Positions 50,461-62,327 of a stretch of DNA of 64,000 nt are shown piece after piece. Position numbers and translations under genes: made by a program. The notes below the pieces were generated by a model. The model searched no databases. It was not told the DNA's origin and worked only from the letters and a program-made list of their open reading frames with translations. This stretch comes from Onchocerca volvulus (taxonomy: Eukaryota; Nematoda; Chromadorea; Rhabditida; Onchocercidae). Where the stretch lies: positions 806,001 through 870,000 of the forward strand of contig HG738137.1 of assembly GCA_000499405.2 (NCBI GenBank), read 5' to 3'. Within the stretch, counting starts at the first letter, position 1. Each line of letters begins with the position of its first letter.

Positions 50461-53105
50461 CAAATGTGCAAAAAGTTTGTCGCGACACATTTGAACTTTC
50501 ATGCTTTGATAGCAAAACTGAAAAATTGTGGATAAACCGGTTTCATGAAAATATTATGTGTGAGTATGTGTGTGTTTATGTTTTTATTTTAAATGTGTCT
50601 GTCTGTTTACAAATATTAGCTCAGCTGTTTTTTTTAAATAAACCTTTTTGCATTAGATGTGCAACTTGTTAATATTGATCAAATTGCTGCTTTGATTGGA
50701 TATTTCAATAAATTTCTTAGCAAATAACATTTTTTGATTAATTGATTTTAATCGATAATGAGCACTTGATAAATGATAAAGATTAGTTAAGTATTGATAA
50801 TATAAACAAAATTTTTCGGTAACTTATCATTGATAAAAATGATACATTTTGCTAATAACCCAGGCATAATTGATATTACTGTTAATATACTTCGATAAAT
50901 CAACATAATTAATATGTAAGAATAATTGATCTCAGTAATGATTTACATTAAAGGATTTCCAATTCCGATATTGGAAAAGAAGGACATAATCATTTTCTTT
51001 ATAAGCTATATGTATACTGCAGTGTGATAAGAGATGGCATACAACGTTAAGGAATACATCTGATTGATTCTCCAGTAATGGATGGCTAATACTGCTGAAA
51101 TATCGATATAAAATTCGCATTTATATATATACATTTCATTTCAAATTTTGTTTATTAATAGATTACACTAACAATAGTGCTATCTTTGTGGATCTTTGCT
51201 TTTGAATCGAAATTGAAATCCGAAATTGATTATGGGAATTGAATAATGAAATATTTTGACAAACCTGAAAACTGGCTATATGTTCAAATAGCAACGAGTC
51301 GATGCATGAATGCATGCAGTGATTATAATTTACAATCAGTTGCATAATAATGGAATTAAAGCATAATTCAGCAATCAATTCAATCGATTTAATCGCCTTA
51401 TCACACTACAATAATTGCTCAAAACTTCAATTTACATATGAAAGAATAAATTTTAGTCTCAAAGAAAAAAAAAATTAAAATCAAATAATGCCAAATATGA
51501 TCAGAGACTAAAAGCAAAATATAATCAGTTGATTGATTTCAGAAAAAAAAAAAGCAAAATAAATTGAGAACAAATAAAAAGGAAAGCATTTTAGTCTGAA
51601 GTTAAAAGTTAGAGTAAGAAATTAGGGAAAAAAGTTTTTTGAAATCGACGAAACAAATAATTAAAATGGCATATGCCAACTTCACTTTATTACACCAACT
51701 ATGCAGGATTCTCTTTAAATAAATTATACTTGCTTAACTGGCAAATGAGCATTACATCCTTTATAAAATCTTAATCTCGAAGGTCAAAAATTAAATCAGA
51801 AAATAAAAAAATCTATAAAAAGAAAAACTTTCCCTTAACTGTATATTTATATACTTAAAATCTGGATATTCATTTGTAATAATATTTTTACGCTCGTTTT
51901 CTATATCAGTGTTTTAGCATAATAAATAAGACATTATATACTCAACAGAACAGGATAACTGTAATATATATCATTTGGATATCAGATCCAGTTATGATGC
52001 ACTCATCCTATATTATACGTTTCTCATTCCACCGATAATTAAATAACCAAATATTTCAAGAAAATTTATAACTTATAAATGAGATGAATTAGTGAAAAGC
52101 ATGCAAAAATATCATTTTATAGGAGAGTAAGAAGAAATTTCACATTTTTTTTCTTTTTTTAGAAGAGCACTTCGAAACAATAAAAGGATATTTTAGTGAG
52201 AAAGAGCAGACAAGAAGCATTTGAAAAAGGCAGATGTAAATTTTGGGATTTTTTATTTTTTAGATTTGAAAAACTGGTCGCTTCATAGTGGCATAGCAAT
52301 TTCCTTTCTTTTTTTTTTTCATTCTAGAGCATTTTTTACTCATTAATCAAACTCTCATTACATTTTGTCTGCTCTATTGAAAGCTAAAAAAGACTAGGCT
52401 TCAGACTTGCAAATATCGCTTGCAAATTTGCATTAAAAAATTATTGATAGTCCTAGCAATTCTCTTGCAGCATTTTTCCTTGGCTGTAAAAGCCTAAAAA
52501 ACGAATACTTTAATTTAATTCACATTGGTTCACCAGTAGTAAATTAATTAGAAATTACTGTTGCATTATAATTTTTTAATGAAAATTTTAAAGTAATCGA
52601 TAATTGCGTATAGTTCAAAATTAATACCTATATATTACAACAAATATCTTTTCTATTTTAAAGCAGTTACTAATTTCTCATTTGTTTGGCAAATAAATCA
52701 GAAGTAAAATTAAGTTTCTTTTTTTTTTTGTGTTGAAGAAGCGATACTAATATCCAAGGAATAGTATTTAATACAATGAATTAGTTAAAGATTGTCTCGT
52801 AAACATTACTTCCATTTCAGCAAACAATTAAAATTTATGAATTTTCTATTTCTTATTTTCTATGCTTAGCAATAAGAATAATAAAATGTTTGTAAAAAAA
52901 AAACGAAAATTTTGAAATCTTTTTGAAGCTAAAATCCGAGAAATGATAATCCCTTGTAATGTAATGGCACTGAATTGAATTGAATGAATTAAACTGAATA
53001 AAACATAGTAATGTTTTATTCGATCTTTTAATGAAAATTAATATTTGCATAAAAAATACATCCAAAATTTGATTTATTCTAAAAGTTTTCTTTTTTTTTT
53101 GCAAC

Positions 53106-53137
<32 letters not shown>

Positions 53138-54400
53138 TGCTGAGAAAAACATTACGTTTCATGTATTGATTTTTGCAAAATGTTTTACAAAACATGCATC
53201 TTAATATTATATGGAGACGCAAACAATAAGCAAAAAAAGAATAAGAAAAAAAAAATGAAATCGATAAGTCGACTGAAATTAATTTCAAAGAAATAAAGAA
53301 ATTGATATATTTTGAAACAGGAAAAAACTGTCTCATAAATAAATGAAAGAATGAATAAATTGATAATGAATTAAAATTTTCTATGGCTATCCTGTTTTGT
53401 TCTTCCAATCTGAATATCTTTTCGTAATGGATCAGAAAAAAAAAGAATCAATGATTAATCAGGATGATAAGATAAGATATAATGATATTTTCAATTCCAT
53501 AATTTAGGATGACAAACAAGATAATGAACAGTTGCTTAATTAAAGATTAACAAATAATATAACCAAAATAATTTAATGGATCTTTTATAAATAAATTGCG
53601 CACTTCCTTCTGAATCTAATAAATTTAAAATTAATGGATTAATTGAAATTAGTATATATATATATATCATTATGTCATTGCATAACACAGCAAAAATCTT
53701 GGAAAGAAAATTTGCTGCTTGCTAGAATGATCATCAAAATCTCCATGATCAAAATTTCCATGACCTTTGCATATTTCTTCTCTTATTTTCTTTTAACTTC
53801 GATAATTATCAGTTTGTACATCCTTAATTTACATTAAAAATCTGTTAACCACAAGAAAAAATACATTAAATTTAAGTTTGCAATTAAATTTTACGATTAA
53901 AAATTGTTAAAATTGAATAGAAATTACTTAAATTTGTTGAATTCAAATATTATCTCATCAGTTACCGTAATTTCCTTCATCTTTTTCTTTTTCCCTTCTC
54001 TTTTTTCGTCGTTCTATAAATTTCCGTTATTTCTATCCATCCATGTATACTTTTAAGACTTCTAATTTCCAGTCAAACTGAGCATTGAGTTATTCTTTCC
54101 TCCGTCGCTCGTATGAATATTGCTCAACTGAATTGTCGAATTGTTATTTTTGCTGTCTCGCTTTGAATTCCGAGCTGCTGTTGTTGCTGTGTGTAAGAAT
54201 TTCGAACTTGAACTGCAGCTCCAAATCCTGTCCTTTTAAACCCCTTACCTAATCTCTATTATTGAGCGTTTTAGCAGCAACATGGTTATCATCTTTGAAA
54301 TCATCTCGCGCCACTTGACCTTCAATACTCCTTGTTTACAATAATTGTCATGGCGCTATTTGATATCTTTTATCTTTCGCCATATTTAATATGTTTAATT

Positions 54401-54925
54401 TCACAATACTTGTGGGTATACAATATTTTTTGGTGTTCCATTATCTGTGTAGATATAGAGATTGTCTGGTTTGCCAACTCTAGAACAAGCAACATATACT
54501 TGTCCATATGAGAAGCAATCGGTCTCTAGATCTAAATCGCACAATTCCAAAGATTGATCCTGATCTTTGTTGATGGTGAATGCAAAAGATAATCGAATTG
54601 GAAATTGCAATCTCTTAAATTGAAACGGCATATCCTTTGGAATCATAGGAATGCAAGAAATGAGAACATCTTTACCTTTGAAAGGTCCTATCACGATTGT
54701 TGCTTCTATGACGTTTCTCATTAATTTTTTTTATTAAAGTCACATGTCGTTGCAAAACTTTGTTTGGTTGATATTTCGCAACATGATAATTGGCACGCCG
54801 ATTTTTAACCGCAGTACGTGCAGTGATATCCCTAGCAAATCCAGTGAATTCAAAAATTCTGTTGGATCTGCTTCGTCTGCTTCACATCATAACAGTGTCG
54901 AAGGATTGCATGTAACTGCCTTGCT
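54401..54925 (-). pseudogene. Decayed Helitron-type PIF1-like DNA helicase, C-terminal fragment
   Basis: Remnant of the helicase part of a Helitron rolling-circle transposon (RepHel protein). The longest clean frame is 54401-54721 (106 codons, ending at a stop). It holds the standard block LMRNVIEATI, GPFKGKDVLI, PFQFKRLQFPIRLSFA, then TINKDQDQSLE, CFSYGQVYVACSRVG and KNIVYPQVL. The usual sequence at the helicase motif is TINK(S/A)QGQS, so two key positions have become Asp. Upstream, EFLNSLDLLGISLH and IGVPIIMLRNINQTKFCN continue the match to about 54880, then stops and a one-base frameshift appear before an SFDTVM match. No Rep nuclease domain or intact ends were found nearby. The element is dead and very probably old. 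Confidence 0.85.
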
Positions 54926-56505
54926 TTGATTGTTATATTGTTAAGTTACTGAATTATAATAATCCGTTTAATTTTTTTGGTCACCAATTATGTGAAATAC
55001 GCTCTATTCGAATGCTCGGTTGCTCCAAAATTTCAAAGCAATCAATGAAGAATTTGAAGAATTCGGTGTGTCGAACTAAAAACGAACATTTAAGTTTTCA
55101 TTTATATACATTTTACATTTATATAAATTTGAAAAAAATGAAAGATTTTCTTAAAATGAAAAATTTTGCCAATTTAACAATGTATAAATGAGAAAAGAAT
55201 ATTATATTTTTGAACCATTCCTTTTATGCTTTCAAATTTGCATTTACTTTTTTTATTTCATTATTTTTTTTTTATTTCATTGCAAATGTTTTTTTGTTAT
55301 TGATGTTTCTTCTTTCAATTTTCTTTTAATCGATCTTTTCTTTGAATTCTTAATTTTATTCGTCAATTTTATTCGATGAGAAAATTTTCGCCAAAAATAA
55401 GTAAAATAGTACTATAAATAATACTTTATTCAAGTTGAAATAAATAGACATTGCCTTCTTTGGGAAATAACTACTGTCACATTATTGGACATTATTGGAT
55501 GGCGTATAAAATTATGATTAAATAAATCCTTCAGATACTTATGAAATAAAATTCCATTGTCAGAATTTTTTAAATTTATTAATCAAACTCAGAAAAATTT
55601 GAAAATTGGATGAAAAAAGTTTCATGTTTTGAAAAAGTTGAATAAATAACTGTTAACTACTGATAAGTAAAAAGGAAAGATAGAGGGAGAAAAAGTGAGA
55701 AGAAAAAAAGGGAGAAAAAAAAATGACAAATTTGATATTAAAGAAAAAAAAATTATTAACAAAATTTTTCAATGAGTAATAAAAAAAGTACGAATAGATC
55801 TGTAATATAAAATTATATCTAACTGTAATATTGCTATATGTACTTAATAAAGGACGTATTATTTTTTAGCAAAATTATGGTTTAATTAGTGTAATTAACA
55901 CAATCCTCTTTGAGATTAATGAAAAAAAAAAAACAAAAGGCTCTTTGAGAGGCAGCAAACTAAACAAAATAATTTGATTGCTGATAATAACTTTGCAAAA
56001 TTTGTATTTTTTTTTCGTATTTTTGTATTTTTTTATTTTCTAATGGTTTTGTTTTGTTTTCTATATTGATTTAAATTTGGAATTAAAAATTATTGTGTCT
56101 ATTCCACATATTGTAACATTATTTTCGAGAAAAAATTTATGAATGCATTTTCTTTGAAGAATTCAAGTATTAAGTTTTGCAGCATATAAAGCATTGCTAT
56201 TTGCAAAAGCTCCCGAAAATGACCTGTTTATTTAAATGCTAATGAAGCATATAGTGGGAAATATCTAAATATTTATTAACTCAATTATTAATTACCAAAA
56301 ATTCAAATACAGCTATCGGAAAATTTTCTAAGAATTATTTGTAGTAAATCAAATTATCCTTTGTTTATTTTTTTTAAGTGATTGATTTAGATTATTCGAG
56401 TATTAAGCAGTGGTTATCAAATGAATTTATGAAAATGCTTCTATTTATTGACGATCCGGAATTCCGGATGTTTTGGAAGTCATAGAGAGATATGAATGTT
56501 GCATA
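54926..56505. other. Intergenic, no gene seen
   Basis: About 1.6 kb of AT-rich DNA with T-rich runs near 55250-55330 and A-rich runs near 55680-55750. No coding or RNA signal recognised. The right end should hold the promoter of the next gene. Confidence 0.6.
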
Positions 56506-58175
56506 ATGCTACAGTTTGTAATGGGAAATGATCAAATCGCTTTAACTGACACGGATATTGTGGCGCTGTTGGATAAGGTGGTTGAGGATTGGATGGGGAG
56601 GGTTTGCCGGAGACAAGGTGTTCATTGATCTTTGACCCCACGTACCATTTTTGTTCATTGATTATAAAAAGTTACTATCTGCCGCATCTAAAAATTTCAG
56701 GTAACGAAGTTTTCGATATCAATACTCATATTGTGTACAATAAGCATAAACTAAAGAACGAGAGAGTATATCTGTGTCAGGAACATATGAATAATGAATA
56801 ATGGTTTCATCACAAGTAAAACACAAAAGGGAATTATTATTCGGACTTTGGGCAATTTAATTACTGTTTGGCCCCTTAATGTTCATCGAGAAAAGGAGAT
56901 CGTCTTCCAAGATAAGACACCAGTATCATCGCAGTATTTGAAAGTTGGTGACTGGATTCAAATGGAGGTGGAATGTGGTGACGAGGTCGTTTATCATGAA
57001 AAAATTGAACCTGTACTAAAAACATTAGTTACATCACGTGGAAATATACAGGTAGTAGTTTTCTAATGTCTATTATTCCTTAATGTTGATTTTAGCTTGC
57101 AATTGATTGATTAACTATAAATAATTATTGACGTAATAACTTAGCCTCTACATTTTGTAAGTCGGTAAAAGTATTTTACACATATTTCTTTGATATTTGC
57201 TATTTTTACATCTAAATTTTCTTCATAATTGTTAGGTGAAGACACGTTTATATTTTCCGAATGGAATAAATAGCGATTGTGAACATGTGATAGGTCATTC
57301 GGACGATCTAGGAAAAGTGGGTATTTTTTTCCAATGTCCTGAATTGAGAGCGAACTTTGTATATGACGTGTGGGTGTCGAGGTTAGTTAATTGATTCGGT
57401 TTGCTCCATATTTCAGAAATTGAATGAAATCTGAAAGGATTTGTAACATAATAGAATTAAGAAGCTTTTTAAATATTTATTTATGATTCGGTTTCGAGGA
57501 ATAGTTTGAAAATCAATTCAAAGCAAGGAAAAGTCGAAGTGTTCCTAACAAGTTATCGATTACAGTTTTATTTGTTATTTCTTTTTAGACCTCGCAAAAA
57601 ATTTGCATCATTGGCAAAACATTATAATGTGCATTGGTATCTTATAAGGCAACCCGTGATTCCGTTAGTTCGAGATGGTAATACAAGATTTTTCTGCAAA
57701 AATTGGTCAGTTGATGACAATCCCGAGCATTTCAATAGTACGTTAACCGAAAATAACGTTAATTCACATGAAATTGATTTTCTATACGTAAGTTTTTGCG
57801 TTATTTTATTGTCAGTTATTATTTCATGGATAATTCCAGTGACTAAGATTTTGTGAAATAATACAGTTTGAGGCACTCAGTTTCATATAACATTTTAATA
57901 AATGTGTGTGATGCTACATTTCATATACTGTTAAAAAGTTTTGGTAATAAATACTGGGCAGAGGAACAGAAATTAGAAAATATAAGTTAGAATAAACAAT
58001 ATTCAGATATTCTTTCTATCTTATTATTTAATTATTTCAGGCACTAAGTTTTAATGATAATGCGTTGAGAAAATTATATAGTGATTCAAAAGTACGCGAA
58101 GCAGTTTACCAATGTAGCAGTGATTTTGCTCGTTCAATCGAAGCTTATTTAAGGAAACCTCGAGATTGGTTTTGA
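56506..58175 (+). pseudogene. Unknown gene with a frame-breaking 7-bp duplication
   Basis: Five-exon model: 56506-56617, 56701-57051, 57236-57381, 57589-57787, 58041-58175, with GT/AG borders. Exon 2 contains ATGAATA twice in a row (56787-56800), and the second copy shifts the frame. With one copy the exon phases sum to 312 codons (311 residues); with two copies translation stops at GAATAA (56798-56803). Downstream exons look well preserved: GFITSKTQKGIIIRTLGNL, YLKVGDWIQMEVECGDEVVY, GKVGIFFQCPELRANFVYD, HWYLIRQPVIPL, ending AYLRKPRDWF. The exon-2 part is rich in short beta-like segments and might be an OB-like or S1-like fold, but I recognise no family. The ATG at 56506 is tentative; the frame is open further upstream. 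It may be a live gene starting at 56794, a polymorphic null, or an assembly error. Confidence 0.65.
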
Positions 58176-60083
58176 TTAAGATATTTTTTACCTCTTTTTC
58201 TTTCGTAATTTTCAAGCTTATAGTATTTACAACTTTCCATTTTAAGCTTTGAAAAAGATCTCTTCTAGTATTTTGACATTCCAGACATTCCATATATTGT
58301 CCATGATCATTTATTCATGTTTATTTCCATATGGATTATTGTTGACATTTGTAATATATGATAAGTATCAATAATAACTGTATGGTGTATCTTATTCCGA
58401 TGCTACATTCATTTTATGAAAATATTATTGAAGAAATAGCTAATAATTCTTCTAACAAGAGAAACTGATTTGAAAAGAACTTTCCTGCAATATTACTATC
58501 CATTACTAATATATCTGTGTAAAATCTCATCACAAGTAAAATGTTACTTCATAAAAATAGATGAATGGTATAAGATGCATTATGAGAGTTAAAAAAAAAA
58601 GCACAGCAGAACGAATGAGCCATTGATGAAAATTATGAATTTAGTTGCTAGCTTGATCATTGTACTGTAATTTGCAATAACTAATGAGTTATTCTTTTAG
58701 TACTGCATCATGCTGTTGTGATTACGAAATATTTGTGCTGTAAATAAAATAGAATAAATAAAAATTCGTTTTATCAAAATCTACAGTTTTGTTAATCGAT
58801 ATAACTCATCTAAGATATCTAAATTATAATCGTTATATATATATATATATATAACTTATCATTAGAATTTTCTGTATGTCTGAAGCAGCTTGATAAACAA
58901 CAGAGAGATGAAGAATGAACGGAAAATAAATGCTGTTGTAATTATGAAATATTTATCCTTTTTGATATTTAGAATATTAATAACATAGTTTAATGTTATA
59001 TTTTTATACGCCATTCCTATATTTTTATTTAATAGCTCAAAGCAGTATCTTTTATATTTAGCAAATTTTTTTTCAAACTTGTGTTTTTTTGTGGTTGTGA
59101 ACTATGCAAACCCGGTGTTTGCTGTTTCAGTAACTAAGCTGATTTAATATTCATTATATTTTTAAGCAAAATTTCATTTTTCCACGAAATTTTTCCTATC
59201 AACAATGATTTATTGCATAAATAGCATAAGAAAAAAAAAAAAAAGTCATAGCAATTATCGGAATGAATTTACGCGTTTGTGGATGAAAGTGATCTTTAAA
59301 GAGATCTCATGTTTTAATATGATAAAAAGATTAAAAGAAAATAACAAAACATCAGCGATCATATAACTTGAAGTTAGAAGGTAACCGGGAAGAGATTAGA
59401 AGCAATTCTGAGGAAGTAATTGGTGAAAAATTTTAGGGCAAATTGGGTTTTTTTTTTTAATACTAAAAAATGTACGAAGTCGGAGGTTGAAATTTCAAAT
59501 TAAGATAAAAAAATTTTACATGCAATGTATAGTAATGAACCGAATTTTATATCAATTTTTATTCCAAATTTTGGGCTTATCTTCAATAGATTTGTTATTA
59601 AAAAAAAAGAAGCATGTATTTACTATTATTCGTAATTAAATATGTCCGTCATGTGCTTTCAACGAGTTCAACAAATACGCTTACTTGACCTATTCCCAAG
59701 GACTTATAAAAAAAGCATATTAAGATCATACCAGGCCTTATTTTTTGCTTGGATCGTTTTTGAAAAAATACGTTTGCCATGGCCCGATGGCCGTAAATTA
59801 CTATCGTTCGATTTAATTAGCCGCACAATCGGTGCAAATGTGGTCCGTAATAATTCACGATGGGATTACTGGATATTCTTGGCGTCCATTCCGGATAACT
59901 TTTGCATTTCTTTCTTTCTCTTAGCAAGTTTCAATAGATGGATTACGAATCTTATTACTTGCGTGGAAATTCGCTTGAGACTTTATTCTACATTTTCTTG
60001 AATAAATAACGGTTGTATATTTACAGAATTTGTAAAATTATCTCGTAATGTTTATTTCGCTTGAATTTTAAGGGCATCACAGA
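58176..60083. other. Intergenic upstream of DCTN6; one orphan open frame
   Basis: 1.9 kb. AATAAA sites near 58745-58760 could end the upstream gene. A short (TA)n lies near 58836-58852. The GC-richer section 59641-59960 carries the orphan frame listed separately. Confidence 0.55.
59642..60001 (+). CDS. Orphan open reading frame, 119 residues, doubtful
   Basis: ATG at 59642 and stop at 59999-60001, in DNA distinctly less AT-rich than its surroundings. The predicted protein is hydrophobic and basic with aromatic-rich stretches (WDYWIFLASIPDNF, then CISFFLLASFNRWI that could cross a membrane). The minus strand of the same DNA also has open, lysine-rich frames, so direction is unsure. No family recognised. 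It lies 80 bp before the DCTN6 start and 260 bp from the bacterial-derived fragment, so it may be another decayed insertion. Confidence 0.25.
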   Translation: MSVMCFQRVQQIRLLDLFPRTYKKSILRSYQALFFAWIVFEKIRLPWPDGRKLLSFDLISRTIGANVVRNNSRWDYWIFLASIPDNFCISFFLLASFNRWITNLITCVEIRLRLYSTFS

Positions 60084-62327
60084 ATGACTCTTGAGAATAA
60101 GTAAGTTTTTTTCTTTAAATCAAATTTTCGAAATTTAAATTTTTCTATTTTTAAATTAATGTCTTGATTTGATTCTTCAGAACATAAATTTAAAAGAAAG
60201 TAGATAATATTTTTCACTAAACTTTTTTTCTCAAAATGACGGAGAAATACTAAAAGACTTCCCAGCATGTACTATCTTTATCAAATGTTATATATCCAAG
60301 ACCTTTAGCCTCGAATTCTTTTTGCACATGCTCTAATTTTTTATCACAAAAGCTCCGTAACTTCTTTGCTATTTTGGGAGCGGGAATGGTTGTAAATCCT
60401 TGCTTCGCTCAATGTTGCTTTTGAAGATATTGAATTTGAATCACGGAAAATTTCTGTGACATCACTGATTGATGATGAATTACGTAGATCTGGTTTGTCA
60501 GAGTCATATTTGAGCATTGCCTCTTTATATGTGATACGTGGAAAGTTCTTGTCAACTAACTTGCAAGAAAATTTAGTGAACACCTTGTATAAAATAGTTC
60601 CGATGACCTGAAGTCTTCTTGAGTCACAAAAGACATTTAGATGTAGCTGATAAAATTCCCTGGAACGTCAGGTCTTGTGTCTTATTACGGAAACATGGTG
60701 CAGTTTAAAAATATTTGTCGAACCCTGACACCATGAGCGACTGTTTAAAAATCTGTGGATCTTGCGTTATTTCATAGAATTCACCAGAATTTAGTCTGCT
60801 TGGGAAATACGAAATTACTAAATTTTTTCCACATTTATTCTATTCTCTTTTCTATTTTTACTGCATATTTAGGAAAACAAACTGATGATAATCAAATACA
60901 TCGAAATTGTTGCAGATTTACCATAGCATCAAATGCTGTTGTGTGCAAGGAAGCAATTTTGGAAGGAGAGATAACGATTGGTTCAGGTATTGTCAATAAA
61001 TATCGCAATTTTTTCATAAATATTTGTTTAGTTTCAGACCCTCACTGTTGTATAATTTGATTTACCTGATTTTTATTTAGAACCTAATGAAACTTATATG
61101 CATAAAATTAGTAGTTTCTTACAAAAAATGCATGCAAAAGAAAATTTTTGTTGCAAAATGAACAAAATATCATCTTACCCTTCATTTGCATAACAACTAT
61201 TTTACTGAAGTATTCTAGAAAATTTATTCAGGGACTTTTCAAAAAATAGCTTTCATCTGTGATGAAGACCCAATTTTTCTTTTCTGGAATGATCTTTTGA
61301 TGAGAATTCCGGTTTTTTTAAAAATATATCAGCAAAAGATTTCGAAATTACTAAAATACATTTAGGTACTGTTGTTCATCCAACAGCTGTTATACGCGCT
61401 ACAAATGGACCGATTATTATCGGGGAAAATAATAACATTGAGGAAACCTCTGTTATTGAAAACTTGTGAGTGAATTTAAACTATTTGAATATTATGGAGA
61501 ACTTTTTACAAATATCGGAGAAAACGTTTCTTGTAACCCCGAACGAAATTCGCGCGGTTCAGCTAAAATAATTTTCATTTTTTCTAAATTAGATTGGTAT
61601 GCAAGCATTGCCTTTAATTTCCTTTTTTGAAATTAAATGTGTTTCAGAAACGAAAATGGTGAAACACTATTAATCGGTCGGGATAATGTCTTCGAAATTG
61701 GATCTGGTAAATGAAGTTCTGAACTAAAATTTATATCATAATTGCTTTTTTTTTCTTTTTTTTTTTTTTTGAAGTTTCGAAACTTAAAGATTTAAAAAAA
61801 AAAAAGCTTAGAAGAAAACGTACTATCGACTTTCATCGTTCTAAAATATTATATTATTTTTAGTTGTTCATGCTTCAAAGATTGGCGATAATAATGTTTT
61901 TGGAGTGCGATGTCAGGTCGGTCCAAATACAACGGTTACGCGAGGCTGCTTTATTGGTACCAACTGCATGGCGGTGCTACGAGAAGAGCTACCAGAAAAC
62001 ACTGTAATATACGGCAAAAATAATAATCGGCGAGTAGCGCGAGACCCACCGCAGGTATTGTAATAATTAGAACCATAATTTTAAAATATTAAATAATGCA
62101 TTGCCTCAGAAATTATATGACAGAAGGATAACATAAATTTGACAAAAAATTTACAAGTCAATTGTTTTTTTTTTTTGCAACAGATTCATTCTACTGGAAA
62201 TCCAAACACAATTTGTATAACTGATTTTTCTTTTTTCTTTTTTTTTTTTTTTCAGTTGCAAACAAGTCAATTGGAATATTTAAGAAAGGCACTCGAACGA
62301 TTCCATTACTTGATAAAATCATCATAA
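60084..62327 (+). CDS. dnc-6: Dynactin subunit 6 (p27), left-handed beta-helix protein
   Basis: Pointed-end subunit of dynactin, the cofactor of cytoplasmic dynein; with DCTN5 it helps cap the Arp1 filament and bind cargo. Exons: 60084-60100, 60916-60986, 61366-61465, 61648-61706, 61864-62054, 62256-62327, total 510 bp (169 residues; human 190). The 17-nt first exon (MTLEN plus AA) has a perfect GTAAGT donor and joins in phase to [20 protein letters not shown]. Then [20 protein letters not shown] and [64 protein letters not shown] and VARDPPQ give the hexapeptide-repeat helix in family order. The C-terminal helix is [19 protein letters not shown]. The loop between [11 protein letters not shown] and LLIGRDN is shorter than in human. 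A longer upstream reading of exon 2 (from 60873) is open but lacks an ATG. AATAAA at 62650. Confidence 0.93.
60260..60812 (-). pseudogene. aspS: Wolbachia-type aspartyl-tRNA synthetase (aspS) fragment inserted in DCTN6 intron 1
   Basis: Intronless, frameshifted remnant of an internal part (about 180 codons) of bacterial AspRS, antisense to DCTN6. In order on the minus strand: [20 protein letters not shown] and MVSGFDKYF, then a stop where the family has Gln, then TAPCFRN; in a second frame RSREFYQLH; in a third FVTQED; then [36 protein letters not shown] and [11 protein letters not shown]; in another frame [10 protein letters not shown]; then [13 protein letters not shown] and [18 protein letters not shown] match these blocks, including the KYF-x-x-APCFR run and [17 protein letters not shown], to Wolbachia AspRS from memory; metazoan mitochondrial AspRS differs at many of them. 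No anticodon-binding N-terminus or C-terminal catalytic motifs 2-3 remain. Non-functional. Confidence 0.85.

Larger units (their letters stand above)
40750..54400. other. 13.6-kb stretch without a recognisable gene
   Basis: AT-rich DNA with simple repeats, minisatellites and homopolymers. I found no exon chain, RNA gene or conserved protein block on either strand; open frames here are repeat-encoded or low in complexity. It could hold long-range control elements, an untranslated first exon of the PDZ gene, or decayed repeats. A GC-richer patch at 54100-54330 near its right end, with a Gln-coding minus-strand frame, could be a promoter or untranslated exon but is unassigned. Confidence 0.55.

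Noticed and set aside
60260..60812. Live mitochondrial AspRS gene exon on the minus strand
   Set aside because: Several frameshifts and stops without splice sites at the breaks, and bacterial endosymbiont-type sequence blocks.
60755..60915. Longer N-terminus for DCTN6 ([13 protein letters not shown]...) reading through from 60755
   Set aside because: No ATG in that frame, and it runs into the antisense aspS remnant. The 60084-60100 exon with a GTAAGT donor joins at 60916 in phase and gives a start of the right length.
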